A stretch of DNA of 10,283 nucleotides from Thermoproteota archaeon (GTDB lineage: Archaea; Thermoproteota; EX4484-205; JAAOZP01): assembly GCA_026414125.1 (NCBI GenBank), contig JAOAJQ010000029.1, positions 1 to 10,283 of the forward strand. Direction: 5' to 3'. Below, one piece after another: positions 6,197 to 10,283 of this stretch. Below the pieces are notes generated by a model. The model saw nothing but the letters and a program-made list of their open reading frames with translations, made no database searches and was not told the origin of the DNA. Numbering within the stretch: the first letter of the stretch is position 1; the number at the start of each line of letters is the position of its first letter. A program made the translations under genes and the position numbers.

Positions 6197-7687
6197 GTGA
6201 CCATGTTAAGGGTCTTGGTGCTTATGATTCTCTTCATTCTTTCCTACAATAGTATTTGGATGAAATGCTTTCCGGAAAATTCGGAAGCCAAGTTTTGCTG
6301 GTTGAAAGCATGTGGCAGGTGGATTGTTGATCAGAATGGGAATATTGTGCTCCTAAGAGGTGTAAACTACGCGGGCATGGAGTTCGGCTGGTTCCACCAT
6401 TCTGAAGAAGACTTCATAAGAATTAAGAACTGGGGTTTTAACGTGGTTAGGCTTCCGATAGCATGGAGCTATATTGAGCCGAGGGAAGGCTTCTACGATG
6501 ACACTTACTTGGCAATAGTGGACAAGGTGGTTTCATGGTGTGAGAAAAACAGTCTATACGTAATACTTGACATGCATCAATGGAACTGGGCGCTGAAATT
6601 CGGAGGAAACGGTTTCCCCAACTGGACTGTCGAACAGTATTCTACCCAAGATGAAGCTAAAATAGGCTTCTTCAAGAATGAAACGCTTCAAGACCGGTTT
6701 TTCAAAATGTGGCGCCATGTGGCGAGTAGATACAGAGAGAATCCAGTAATTTTCGCTTACGACATATTTAACGAGCCTAATGTTTACTACGGATTAATGA
6801 GCGAAGCCTCTTTCCTCGAAGTTTTACAGTCCTTTTACCAGCATGCTGTAGACCATATCAGGGAGGTAGACCTTAAGCACTGTGTAATGATAGAGCCACC
6901 TTGGGGTGCAGGGGTAAAGCAGTGGAAGAAGATTAATGATGACAACCTGGTTCTCTCAACACATCTTTATACTGGGGGAACCTGGGATGGGAAAACAGGC
7001 TACAAAGGTGATCCAAGTATACTTGAAACCGACTTCTTGACGGGATATAATCTTTCTTTAACATGGAACGTTCCACTCTTTATTGGCGAGTTTGGAGTGA
7101 GTTCTGCAGCACCCAAGGCGCATGAATGGGTAAGAGATTTCATGAGTATATTCGACAAGTACATTGTTGGTTCCTGCTTGTGGTCCTACTGGAGAGATGA
7201 CTCGATGGGCTTACTCACGACAAGAGGCGAGGAAAAGGAGAATCTGCTTTCCGCTTTAGTCAGGATTTATCCTTGCAGGTTCAAACATGTTCCCACCAGC
7301 TTCAGCTATGACATTTACACTAAGCATGCGCGTGCTGAATGGCTCTTGAACGAGAACAATATCTCCATCATATTTAAAATCCCTTCTAAACTGGGCTGCA
7401 ACTTCTCTGTTTCATTGGGTTTCAAATCAGCATTCTTTTTCTTCGATAAAGATACTTCTGAGCTTAAGGCGGTGCTTCAAGGCCCGGGAGGAGGCTACCT
7501 AGAAATTTTTGCTCAAAAACAATTGGAGGAAAAGGGCGTTGAAGAAGGTTCAAAATCGATTACCCAAAACCTCTACTTCCAAATTTCACTAATCGTGAAC
7601 ATTCTACTGTTATTGGTGGTCATATTGCTTCACCGCAAATATTTAGTGCGCGTGTTGCAGCTTAAACTACGAATTCTTAACACATAG
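6197..7687 (+). CDS. Membrane-anchored GH5 glycoside hydrolase, endoglycoceramidase-like
   Basis: A secreted retaining beta-glycosidase of 496 residues. Residues 4-22 are a hydrophobic signal or anchor (LRVLVLMILFILSYNSIWM). The (beta/alpha)8 domain follows, with GRWIVDQNGNIVLLRGVNYAG at 40-60, R85 in VVRLP and H127 in LDMHQWNW. It also has the acid/base E193 in FNEP, H256/Y258 in STHLY, the nucleophile E298 in FIGEFG, and W329 near its end. The GRW-VD-G-VVLLRG and PxxGxYDDxYL patterns recall endoglycoceramidase-type GH5 members rather than classical cellulases. Residues 360-440 look like a beta-sandwich. Residues 461-480 are a membrane span followed by a basic tail, anchoring the enzyme on the outer cell face. 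The true substrate (polysaccharide or glycolipid) is unknown. The start is GTG 6197 or ATG 6203. Confidence 0.88.
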   Translation: MTMLRVLVLMILFILSYNSIWMKCFPENSEAKFCWLKACGRWIVDQNGNIVLLRGVNYAGMEFGWFHHSEEDFIRIKNWGFNVVRLPIAWSYIEPREGFYDDTYLAIVDKVVSWCEKNSLYVILDMHQWNWALKFGGNGFPNWTVEQYSTQDEAKIGFFKNETLQDRFFKMWRHVASRYRENPVIFAYDIFNEPNVYYGLMSEASFLEVLQSFYQHAVDHIREVDLKHCVMIEPPWGAGVKQWKKINDDNLVLSTHLYTGGTWDGKTGYKGDPSILETDFLTGYNLSLTWNVPLFIGEFGVSSAAPKAHEWVRDFMSIFDKYIVGSCLWSYWRDDSMGLLTTRGEEKENLLSALVRIYPCRFKHVPTSFSYDIYTKHARAEWLLNENNISIIFKIPSKLGCNFSVSLGFKSAFFFFDKDTSELKAVLQGPGGGYLEIFAQKQLEEKGVEEGSKSITQNLYFQISLIVNILLLLVVILLHRKYLVRVLQLKLRILNT

Positions 7688-7780
7688 TATGATCCCCAGT
7701 AAGTTCTTTTTAGGTAGAAGAACAGTATACGCAATAATTATGGTCGCAATAGCTGCTGATACACCTACTAATACTAGCAG
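7670..7780 (-). pseudogene. Hydrophobic open segment, possible relic of a membrane-anchored protein
   Basis: After a TGA at 7783-7781, the minus strand stays open for 37 codons and encodes LLVLVGVSAAIATIIIAYTV, then LLPKKN and a short tail. This looks like one transmembrane segment followed by basic residues, as in C-terminal anchors of cell-surface binding proteins. There is no start codon in frame and the tail overlaps the 3' end of the GH5 gene. It may be the degraded end of a lost gene or chance. Confidence 0.2.
7704..7711 (+). terminator. T-rich terminator after the GH5 gene
   Basis: TTCTTTTT occurs 16 bases after the GH5 stop codon, the kind of oligo-T run that ends archaeal transcripts. 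Confidence 0.35.
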
Positions 7781-7816
7781 TCATGATGGAGCTTGCGTGT
7801 AGAAGCGTTGCTTTGG

Positions 7817-7830
7817 TCTAGGTTCCTAGA
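7817..7830 (-). repeat. Palindrome just past tRNA-Thr(CGT)
   Basis: TCTAGG-TT-CCTAGA is a near-perfect palindrome that ends 2 bases from the 3' end of the tRNA gene. In RNA it could form a 5-pair hairpin with a 4-base loop. It could mark the 3' end of the precursor or be a trace of past recombination beside a tRNA. Confidence 0.45.
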
Positions 7831-7831
7831 A

Positions 7832-7920
7832 AGCCTCGGGAGGGATTTGAACCCTCGACTAACAGCTTGCTCGGCTTTTACCTACGAGGCTGCCACTCTA
7901 CCAGGCTGAGTTACCGAGGC
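7832..7920 (-). tRNA. tRNA-Thr(CGT) with a 15-base canonical intron
   Basis: On the minus strand the acceptor is GCCTCGG/CCGAGGC, the D stem ACTC/GAGT, the anticodon stem GCAGC/GCTGT and the T arm GAGGG-TTCAAAT-CCCTC. The anticodon CGT reads ACG. Base 73 is T and CCA is not encoded. A 15-base intron (7868-7882) sits at 37/38. It forms a textbook bulge-helix-bulge: central helix CTCG/CGAG, with 3-base bulges TAG and CAA cut after their second base. Splicing gives the loop CTCGTAA. It is the second threonine tRNA within 2 kb. Confidence 0.96.
7868..7882 (-). other. tRNA-Thr(CGT) intron
   Basis: A 15-base intron at position 37/38, flanked by a strict bulge-helix-bulge: a 4-pair central helix and two 3-base bulges. 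Confidence 0.88.
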
Positions 7921-7945
7921 TCAATCAGCATTCTTCGAAAAAGAG

Positions 7946-7954
7946 GCTTAAAAC
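7946..7954 (-). promoter_or_regulatory. TATA box of tRNA-Thr(CGT)
   Basis: The minus strand reads GTTTTAAGC, centred about 30 bases before the tRNA 5' end at 7920. Confidence 0.45.
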
Positions 7955-8151
7955 GTTTTCGCCGGAAAGTCTTTTTTAAAGGCGGGTGGTTTTTAGGCCA
8001 TGGTCTTAAGCCAGCCGGCAAGAATTATAAGTCTCAGCTTGCTGTCAGCTCTTTCCGGTAAAACATTTGTTCAGCTTCTTCACTCCAATTTACTCTGTTC
8101 CAGTTATCCGTGTCAGAAGGCTAGTTTACAAATATTGACGTGTTGGTTGAG

Positions 8152-8225
8152 GGCCGCTGCCGAGATTCGAACTCGGACAAGTGGCTCCACAGGCCACCGC
8201 GCTGCCTGGTTACGCTACAGCGGCC
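8152..8225 (-). tRNA. tRNA-His(GTG)
   Basis: On the minus strand the acceptor is GCCGCTG/CAGCGGC, the D stem GCGT/GCGC, the anticodon stem GTGGC/GCCAC with loop CTGTGGA, and the T arm CCGAG-TTCGAAT-CTCGG. The anticodon GTG is histidine. The extra G at position -1 (base 8225) is encoded and faces C73 (base 8152), the identity pair recognised by HisRS, so the gene is listed with it. No intron. The variable loop is 4 bases. Confidence 0.96.
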
Positions 8226-8245
8226 ATTTTTAATTAAGGAGGCTC

Positions 8246-8253
8246 CGTTTTAA
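8246..8253 (-). promoter_or_regulatory. TATA box of tRNA-His
   Basis: The minus strand reads GTTAAAAC, centred about 25 bases before the 5' end at 8225. A second A/T box (GTTTAAAAC, 8267-8275) lies further up in the spacer shared with tRNA-Ala. Confidence 0.4.
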
Positions 8254-8324
8254 CAGCTTTCTACACGTTTTAAACTTTTTCACTGTTCTGCGCAGCTGGT
8301 AAACGTAGGGGTAGGGGAGAAAAC

Positions 8325-8333
8325 ATTATATAT
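8325..8333 (+). promoter_or_regulatory. TATA box of tRNA-Ala
   Basis: ATTATATAT is centred 27 bases before the tRNA 5' end at 8356, preceded by an A/G-rich run (GGGGAGAAAAC) that fits a TFB recognition element. Confidence 0.6.
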
Positions 8334-8355
8334 CGTGATGGGAAACTATTCGCTG

Positions 8356-8443
8356 GGGCCGGTAGTTCAGTGGTAGAATGTCCGACTTGCACTCGGAATG
8401 GGTGACCCCCGAAGGGTCGAGGGTTCGAGTCCCTCCCGGTCCA
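8356..8443 (+). tRNA. tRNA-Ala(TGC) with a 16-base intron in the variable loop
   Basis: The acceptor is GGGCCGG/CCGGTCC and carries G3:T70, the main alanine identity pair; base 73 is A. The D stem is GTTC/GAAT, the anticodon stem TCCGA/TCGGA with loop CTTGCAC (anticodon TGC at 8388-8390), and the T arm GAGGG-TTCGAGT-CCCTC. Between the anticodon stem and T stem lie 21 bases where alanine tRNAs have five. Removing 8399-8414 leaves AGGTC, a standard variable loop whose C48 can pair with G15. The insert folds as a bulge-helix-bulge, so it is a non-canonical intron at 44/45 rather than a long variable arm. A T run follows at 8444-8448. Confidence 0.93.
8399..8414 (+). other. Non-canonical tRNA-Ala intron (position 44/45)
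   Basis: A 16-base intron. The central helix is TCGG (8393-8396) with CCGA (8409-8412). Bulges AAT (8397-8399) and AGG (8413-8415) would each be cut after the second base. The inner stem is GGG/CCC with loop TGA. The outer helix is weak (about two pairs), so the motif is of the relaxed type. Confidence 0.8.
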
Positions 8444-8448
8444 TTTTT
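8444..8448 (+). terminator. Oligo-T terminator of tRNA-Ala
   Basis: TTTTT follows directly after the discriminator base, as expected for archaeal tRNA genes. Confidence 0.5.
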
Positions 8449-8520
8449 CAACGATTATCTGGCAGCCAAGTATACAGAGTCTGCTGGAGACTTGTGTTAA
8501 TCTTCGCGAGCTTTTCTCCA

Positions 8521-9435
8521 CTATCTTATCTGAAATGCTTCGGCAGGGTTCTTGACTAAAACCTCGTCCACCAGGCTCCGGCTGAACCCTTCCCTCAGCA
8601 TGATTGGTATGAAATGCTTCACCAGGTAGCTGTAGGGTCGAATATTACCTCCCTTGTTCTCGCCAACGTTATACCATCCTGCGTCTTGAGAAAGGAGAAG
8701 CCTTTTGCTAAAACCGTTCTCAACCACGAGCCGTATCATGTTCAAGATCTTCGACGAGGTGGCTTCGCTCACACCGTCGTATTCAACCCATGCGCCCTGC
8801 TGAAGTATTTCGAGATGATAATTCCAATCCTCCTCCGCATCACAATGTGCAACTATCACCTTAGCGGGGTCGAGTCCTTCCTCGCCGGCTATATTCAAAA
8901 GATCCATCGCCGCTACGCCGCTGGCGGTGTGGCAGACTATTGCGGCTCCAGTGGACAGGCTGCACCTCGCAGCTGCTCTCACGATTTTCCGCTGTATCGG
9001 GATTATGGGACCAGGGTTTACAGCGATCTTCACGAAGCCTGCTTTAACAGGTGTTTCTTCAATCCCCTGCTCGATCTCGCTGACCCACATTCTGGATAAC
9101 TGTTCAACAGAGTATTCGAAAGCATACTTTGGGAGGAAAGGCTCCTTATAAAGACCCGTGTTGGTTAAAATATGAATACCGGAGGCTTTCGAAAGGCTGG
9201 CGAGCAGCAGCGGGTCTCTTCCGATGAACGCTGGAGTGCAGTCTACGAAACCGGATACGCCCAGCCGTTTAATCTCGTTCAAGTATGGCAGCATGACGTT
9301 GAAGACCTCCTGCGGGTCGTAGCGGTTCCTGCTAACCTTATCTGCCCCGATGAAATCGCAGAGTATGTGTTCATGCACCAGTGCTAACCCAAACTCCTCA
9401 GGGGAAATGTCTCCCAACACTGTTCGGATTCTCAT
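8521..9435 (-). CDS. Phosphotriesterase-family metal-dependent hydrolase (PHP-like)
   Basis: A 304-residue TIM-barrel enzyme of the amidohydrolase superfamily. The binuclear metal set is complete: H21 and H23 in LVHEHI, the lysine expected to be carbamylated K136 in AGFVKIAV, H169 in VCHTAS, H197 in VAHCDA and D251 in LLSQDAGW. The family includes phosphotriesterases, lactonases and the uncharacterised PHP proteins. The C-terminal pattern (GG...YSYLVKHFIPIMLREGFS...VLVKNPAEAF) and HCD resemble E. coli PHP more than the SsoPox-type lactonases, so lactonase activity should not be assumed. It has no signal peptide and is cytoplasmic. A TATA box 26 bases before the ATG at 9435 fits a leaderless mRNA. 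It stands alone, divergent from the rRNA genes. The natural substrate is unknown. Confidence 0.9.
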   Translation of the reverse strand: MRIRTVLGDISPEEFGLALVHEHILCDFIGADKVSRNRYDPQEVFNVMLPYLNEIKRLGVSGFVDCTPAFIGRDPLLLASLSKASGIHILTNTGLYKEPFLPKYAFEYSVEQLSRMWVSEIEQGIEETPVKAGFVKIAVNPGPIIPIQRKIVRAAARCSLSTGAAIVCHTASGVAAMDLLNIAGEEGLDPAKVIVAHCDAEEDWNYHLEILQQGAWVEYDGVSEATSSKILNMIRLVVENGFSKRLLLSQDAGWYNVGENKGGNIRPYSYLVKHFIPIMLREGFSRSLVDEVLVKNPAEAFQIR

Positions 9436-9455
9436 AAGGCGATGGTGGCAGCCGG

Positions 9456-9466
9456 GATACTTAAGC
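9456..9466 (-). promoter_or_regulatory. TATA box of the phosphotriesterase-family gene
   Basis: The minus strand reads GCTTAAGTATC, centred 26 bases before the ATG at 9435, which predicts a leaderless transcript. Confidence 0.5.
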
Positions 9467-9602
9467 CGTAGCGTTAACGTATTGCATGAAGCCTGCAGTC
9501 AATGTCTTCCTTCTTTTCCACTGGAGAAATACATTGTTAAAAAGGGGGCCTTCGGGACGCGGCTACTCGAGCCTTTTAAACGGCCATTAACGCGTTAGAA
9601 AT

Positions 9603-9612
9603 GCTTAAATAA
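9603..9612 (+). promoter_or_regulatory. Probable rRNA promoter TATA box
   Basis: GCTTAAATAA is preceded by GAAAT, which could be a TFB element. A start near 9633 falls right before the first leader hairpin (9637). A second box, TTTTAAAC at 9574-9581, could give a start near 9603. Confidence 0.5.
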
Positions 9613-9636
9613 GCGTCTGGTTCATTATACTTCGGG

Positions 9637-9705
9637 CCACACTGGAACGGCGTGCCCTCGGGACACTGGTATACACCAGGTATGATACGAGGGCTCCAAG
9701 TGTGG
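9637..9705 (+). other. Pre-16S leader, large stem-loop
   Basis: The outer stem pairs CCACACTGGA (9637-9646) with the segment 9695-9705, ten pairs with one bulged A. A second stem pairs GCCCTCG (9654-9660) with CGAGGGC (9688-9694). An apical hairpin is CTGGT-ATAC-ACCAG (9666-9679). GA dinucleotides face each other between the apical and middle stems (9662-9663, 9684-9685), as in kink-turn-like elements. Confidence 0.6.
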
Positions 9706-9707
9706 AT

Positions 9708-9752
9708 ACATGATCTTGAGGACTCGAAAGAGTCTGATGCTGTTGAACATGT
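9708..9752 (+). other. Pre-16S leader, second stem-loop
   Basis: ACATG (9708-9712) pairs with CATGT (9748-9752). Inside is a 5-pair hairpin GACTC-GAAA-GAGTC (9721-9734) capped by a GNRA tetraloop. The flanks could also pair with sequence beyond the 16S 3' end to make the processing stem; that partner lies outside the window. Confidence 0.5.
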
Positions 9753-9785
9753 AAGGAAAGTCCACCGTCCAAGACCGTAACTCCC

Positions 9786-10283
9786 AAACCGGTTGATCCT
9801 GCCGGACCCCACCGCTATCGGGATGGGACTAAGCCATGCGAGTCGTGCGGCCCGGTCAGCGGGCAGCGGCGTACGGCTCCGTAATACGTGGTCAACCTAC
9901 TCGGAGCACCGGGATACCCGCTGGGAAACTGCGGCTAATCCCGGATGGGCGAGGAGGCTTGGAACACCTTCTCGTCGAAAGGCCGGGTTAACGATGCTTA
10001 GCCCGGCGGCTCCGAATGGGACCACGGCCGATCAGGTTGTTGGTGAGGTAACGGCTCACCAAGCCTAAGACCGGTACGGGCCCTGAGAGGGGGAGCCCGG
10101 AGATGGGGACTGAGACAAGGCCCCAGGCCCTACGGGGCGCAGCAGGTACGAAACTTTTGCAATGCGCGAAAGCGTGACAAAGTCATCCCGAGTGCCACCC
10201 GCTGAGGGTGGCTTTTCCACAGTCTAAAAAGCTGTGGGAATAAGGGGAGGGTAAGTCGGGTGTCAGCCGCCGCGGTAATACCC
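9786..10283 (+). rRNA. 16S rRNA, 5' part (about 500 bases, runs off the right edge)
   Basis: Conserved archaeal landmarks appear in order: GGTTGATCCTGCCGG (9791-9805), CTAAGCCATGCGAGTC, ACTGAGACAAGGCCCCAGG, CCTACGGGGCGCAGCAGG, and GTGTCAGCCGCCGCGGTAA of the 530 loop (10260-10278). The 5' end is placed at about 9786 by analogy with other archaea (ATTCCGGTTG). No intron is apparent in this part. GACTAAGCCATGCGAGTC, GGTTGTTGGTGAGGTAAC and ACTTTTGCAATGCGCGAAAG recall Nitrososphaeria/Caldarchaeales-type 16S more than Sulfolobales, while the G/C-rich helices point to a thermophile. Confidence 0.96.

Larger units (their letters stand above)
9436..9785. other. Spacer between the hydrolase gene and 16S rRNA
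   Basis: No protein gene is supported in these 350 bases. They hold the promoter of the minus-strand hydrolase, several A/T boxes facing the rRNA gene (9533-9542, 9574-9581, 9603-9612) and, from about 9632, a G/C-rich folded leader of the pre-16S transcript. Confidence 0.7.

Noticed and set aside
7921..8151. Box C/D sRNA between the two minus-strand tRNAs
   Set aside because: Several CTGA boxes occur on the minus strand, but no proper TGATGA box at the right spacing was found.
8000..8233. 77-residue plus-strand frame with a TATA-like box 23 bases upstream
   Set aside because: Its last third is the antisense of tRNA-His (EIRTRTSGSTGH). The rest resembles no family and the upstream box alone is not enough.
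8386..8392. Reading GCA (cysteine) in the same anticodon loop
   Set aside because: It needs a shifted loop; with a 7-base loop and T33 the triplet at 34-36 is TGC.
8398..8418. Long variable arm, making the tRNA a class II Ser or Leu tRNA
   Set aside because: GACCC/GGGTC could form an arm, but the anticodon TGC, G3:T70 and A73 all say alanine, and a bulge-helix-bulge fold restores a normal 5-base loop.
8270..8521. 83-residue minus-strand frame containing DSNPRPFGG
   Set aside because: That peptide is the well-known false translation of the antisense of a tRNA gene; it covers tRNA-Ala(TGC).
8614..9099. 161-residue plus-strand frame opposite the phosphotriesterase-family gene
   Set aside because: The other strand has all six metal ligands in order; this frame is cysteine- and histidine-rich by antisense composition only.
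9637..9710. H/ACA guide RNA in the rRNA leader (ACA at 9708-9710 after the stem)
   Set aside because: The internal loop is one-sided (7 bases against none), so there is no two-sided guide pocket, and the element is better explained as a pre-rRNA leader.
9576..10068. Open frames over the rRNA leader and 16S (both strands)
   Set aside because: They lie in structured rRNA sequence and have no protein features.
1..10283. CRISPR arrays, insertion sequences or toxin-antitoxin pairs
   Set aside because: No regularly spaced repeats, transposase motifs or paired small genes were found.

Overview
The window reads as chromosomal DNA from a thermophilic TACK-group archaeon. It carries the Cdv (ESCRT-III/Vps4) division genes, A/T-rich TATA boxes about 22-28 bases before most starts, tRNA genes without encoded CCA and with short bulge-helix-bulge introns, and the archaeal 16S 5' signature GGTTGATCCTGCCGG. 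Several stretches of the 16S fragment recall Nitrososphaeria/Caldarchaeales-type sequences more than Sulfolobales. That is from memory; no alignment was run, so the phylum is not settled.

Layout. 1-1933 (minus): gatC-gatA, two subunits of the tRNA-dependent amidotransferase, overlapping by 31 bases, then the start of a class V aminotransferase running off the left edge. 2133-5866: a rearranged division cluster. A short CdvB paralogue (minus) and the Vps4-type ATPase cdvC (plus) diverge from a 103-base spacer. cdvC then converges on a winged-helix CdvB (minus) with stop codons overlapping in one TTAA. This cdvB is the last gene of a tight three-gene set: an unrecognised coiled-coil protein, rpiA, cdvB, with 4-base gaps. 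No cdvA is visible.

6073-8443: an accessory-looking stretch with four tRNA genes (Thr-GGT, Thr-CGT, His-GTG, Ala-TGC). Between them lie a secreted, membrane-anchored GH5 glycosidase resembling endoglycoceramidases and an open hydrophobic relic. Three of the four tRNAs have introns; the tRNA-Ala intron is in the variable loop, a non-canonical site. 8521-9435 (minus): a phosphotriesterase-family amidohydrolase with all metal ligands. 9600-10283: an rRNA promoter, a folded leader and the first ~500 bases of 16S rRNA.

How the genes work together. The two CdvB proteins should form filaments that CdvC remodels: CdvC has an N-terminal MIT domain, and both CdvB proteins share an FPxxP segment that fits a MIM2 ligand. 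GatA/GatC act in indirect aminoacylation and RpiA in the pentose phosphate pathway. The strongest leads for something undescribed are the coiled-coil protein co-transcribed with cdvB, the divergent/convergent arrangement of the cdv genes, and the variable-loop intron of tRNA-Ala.
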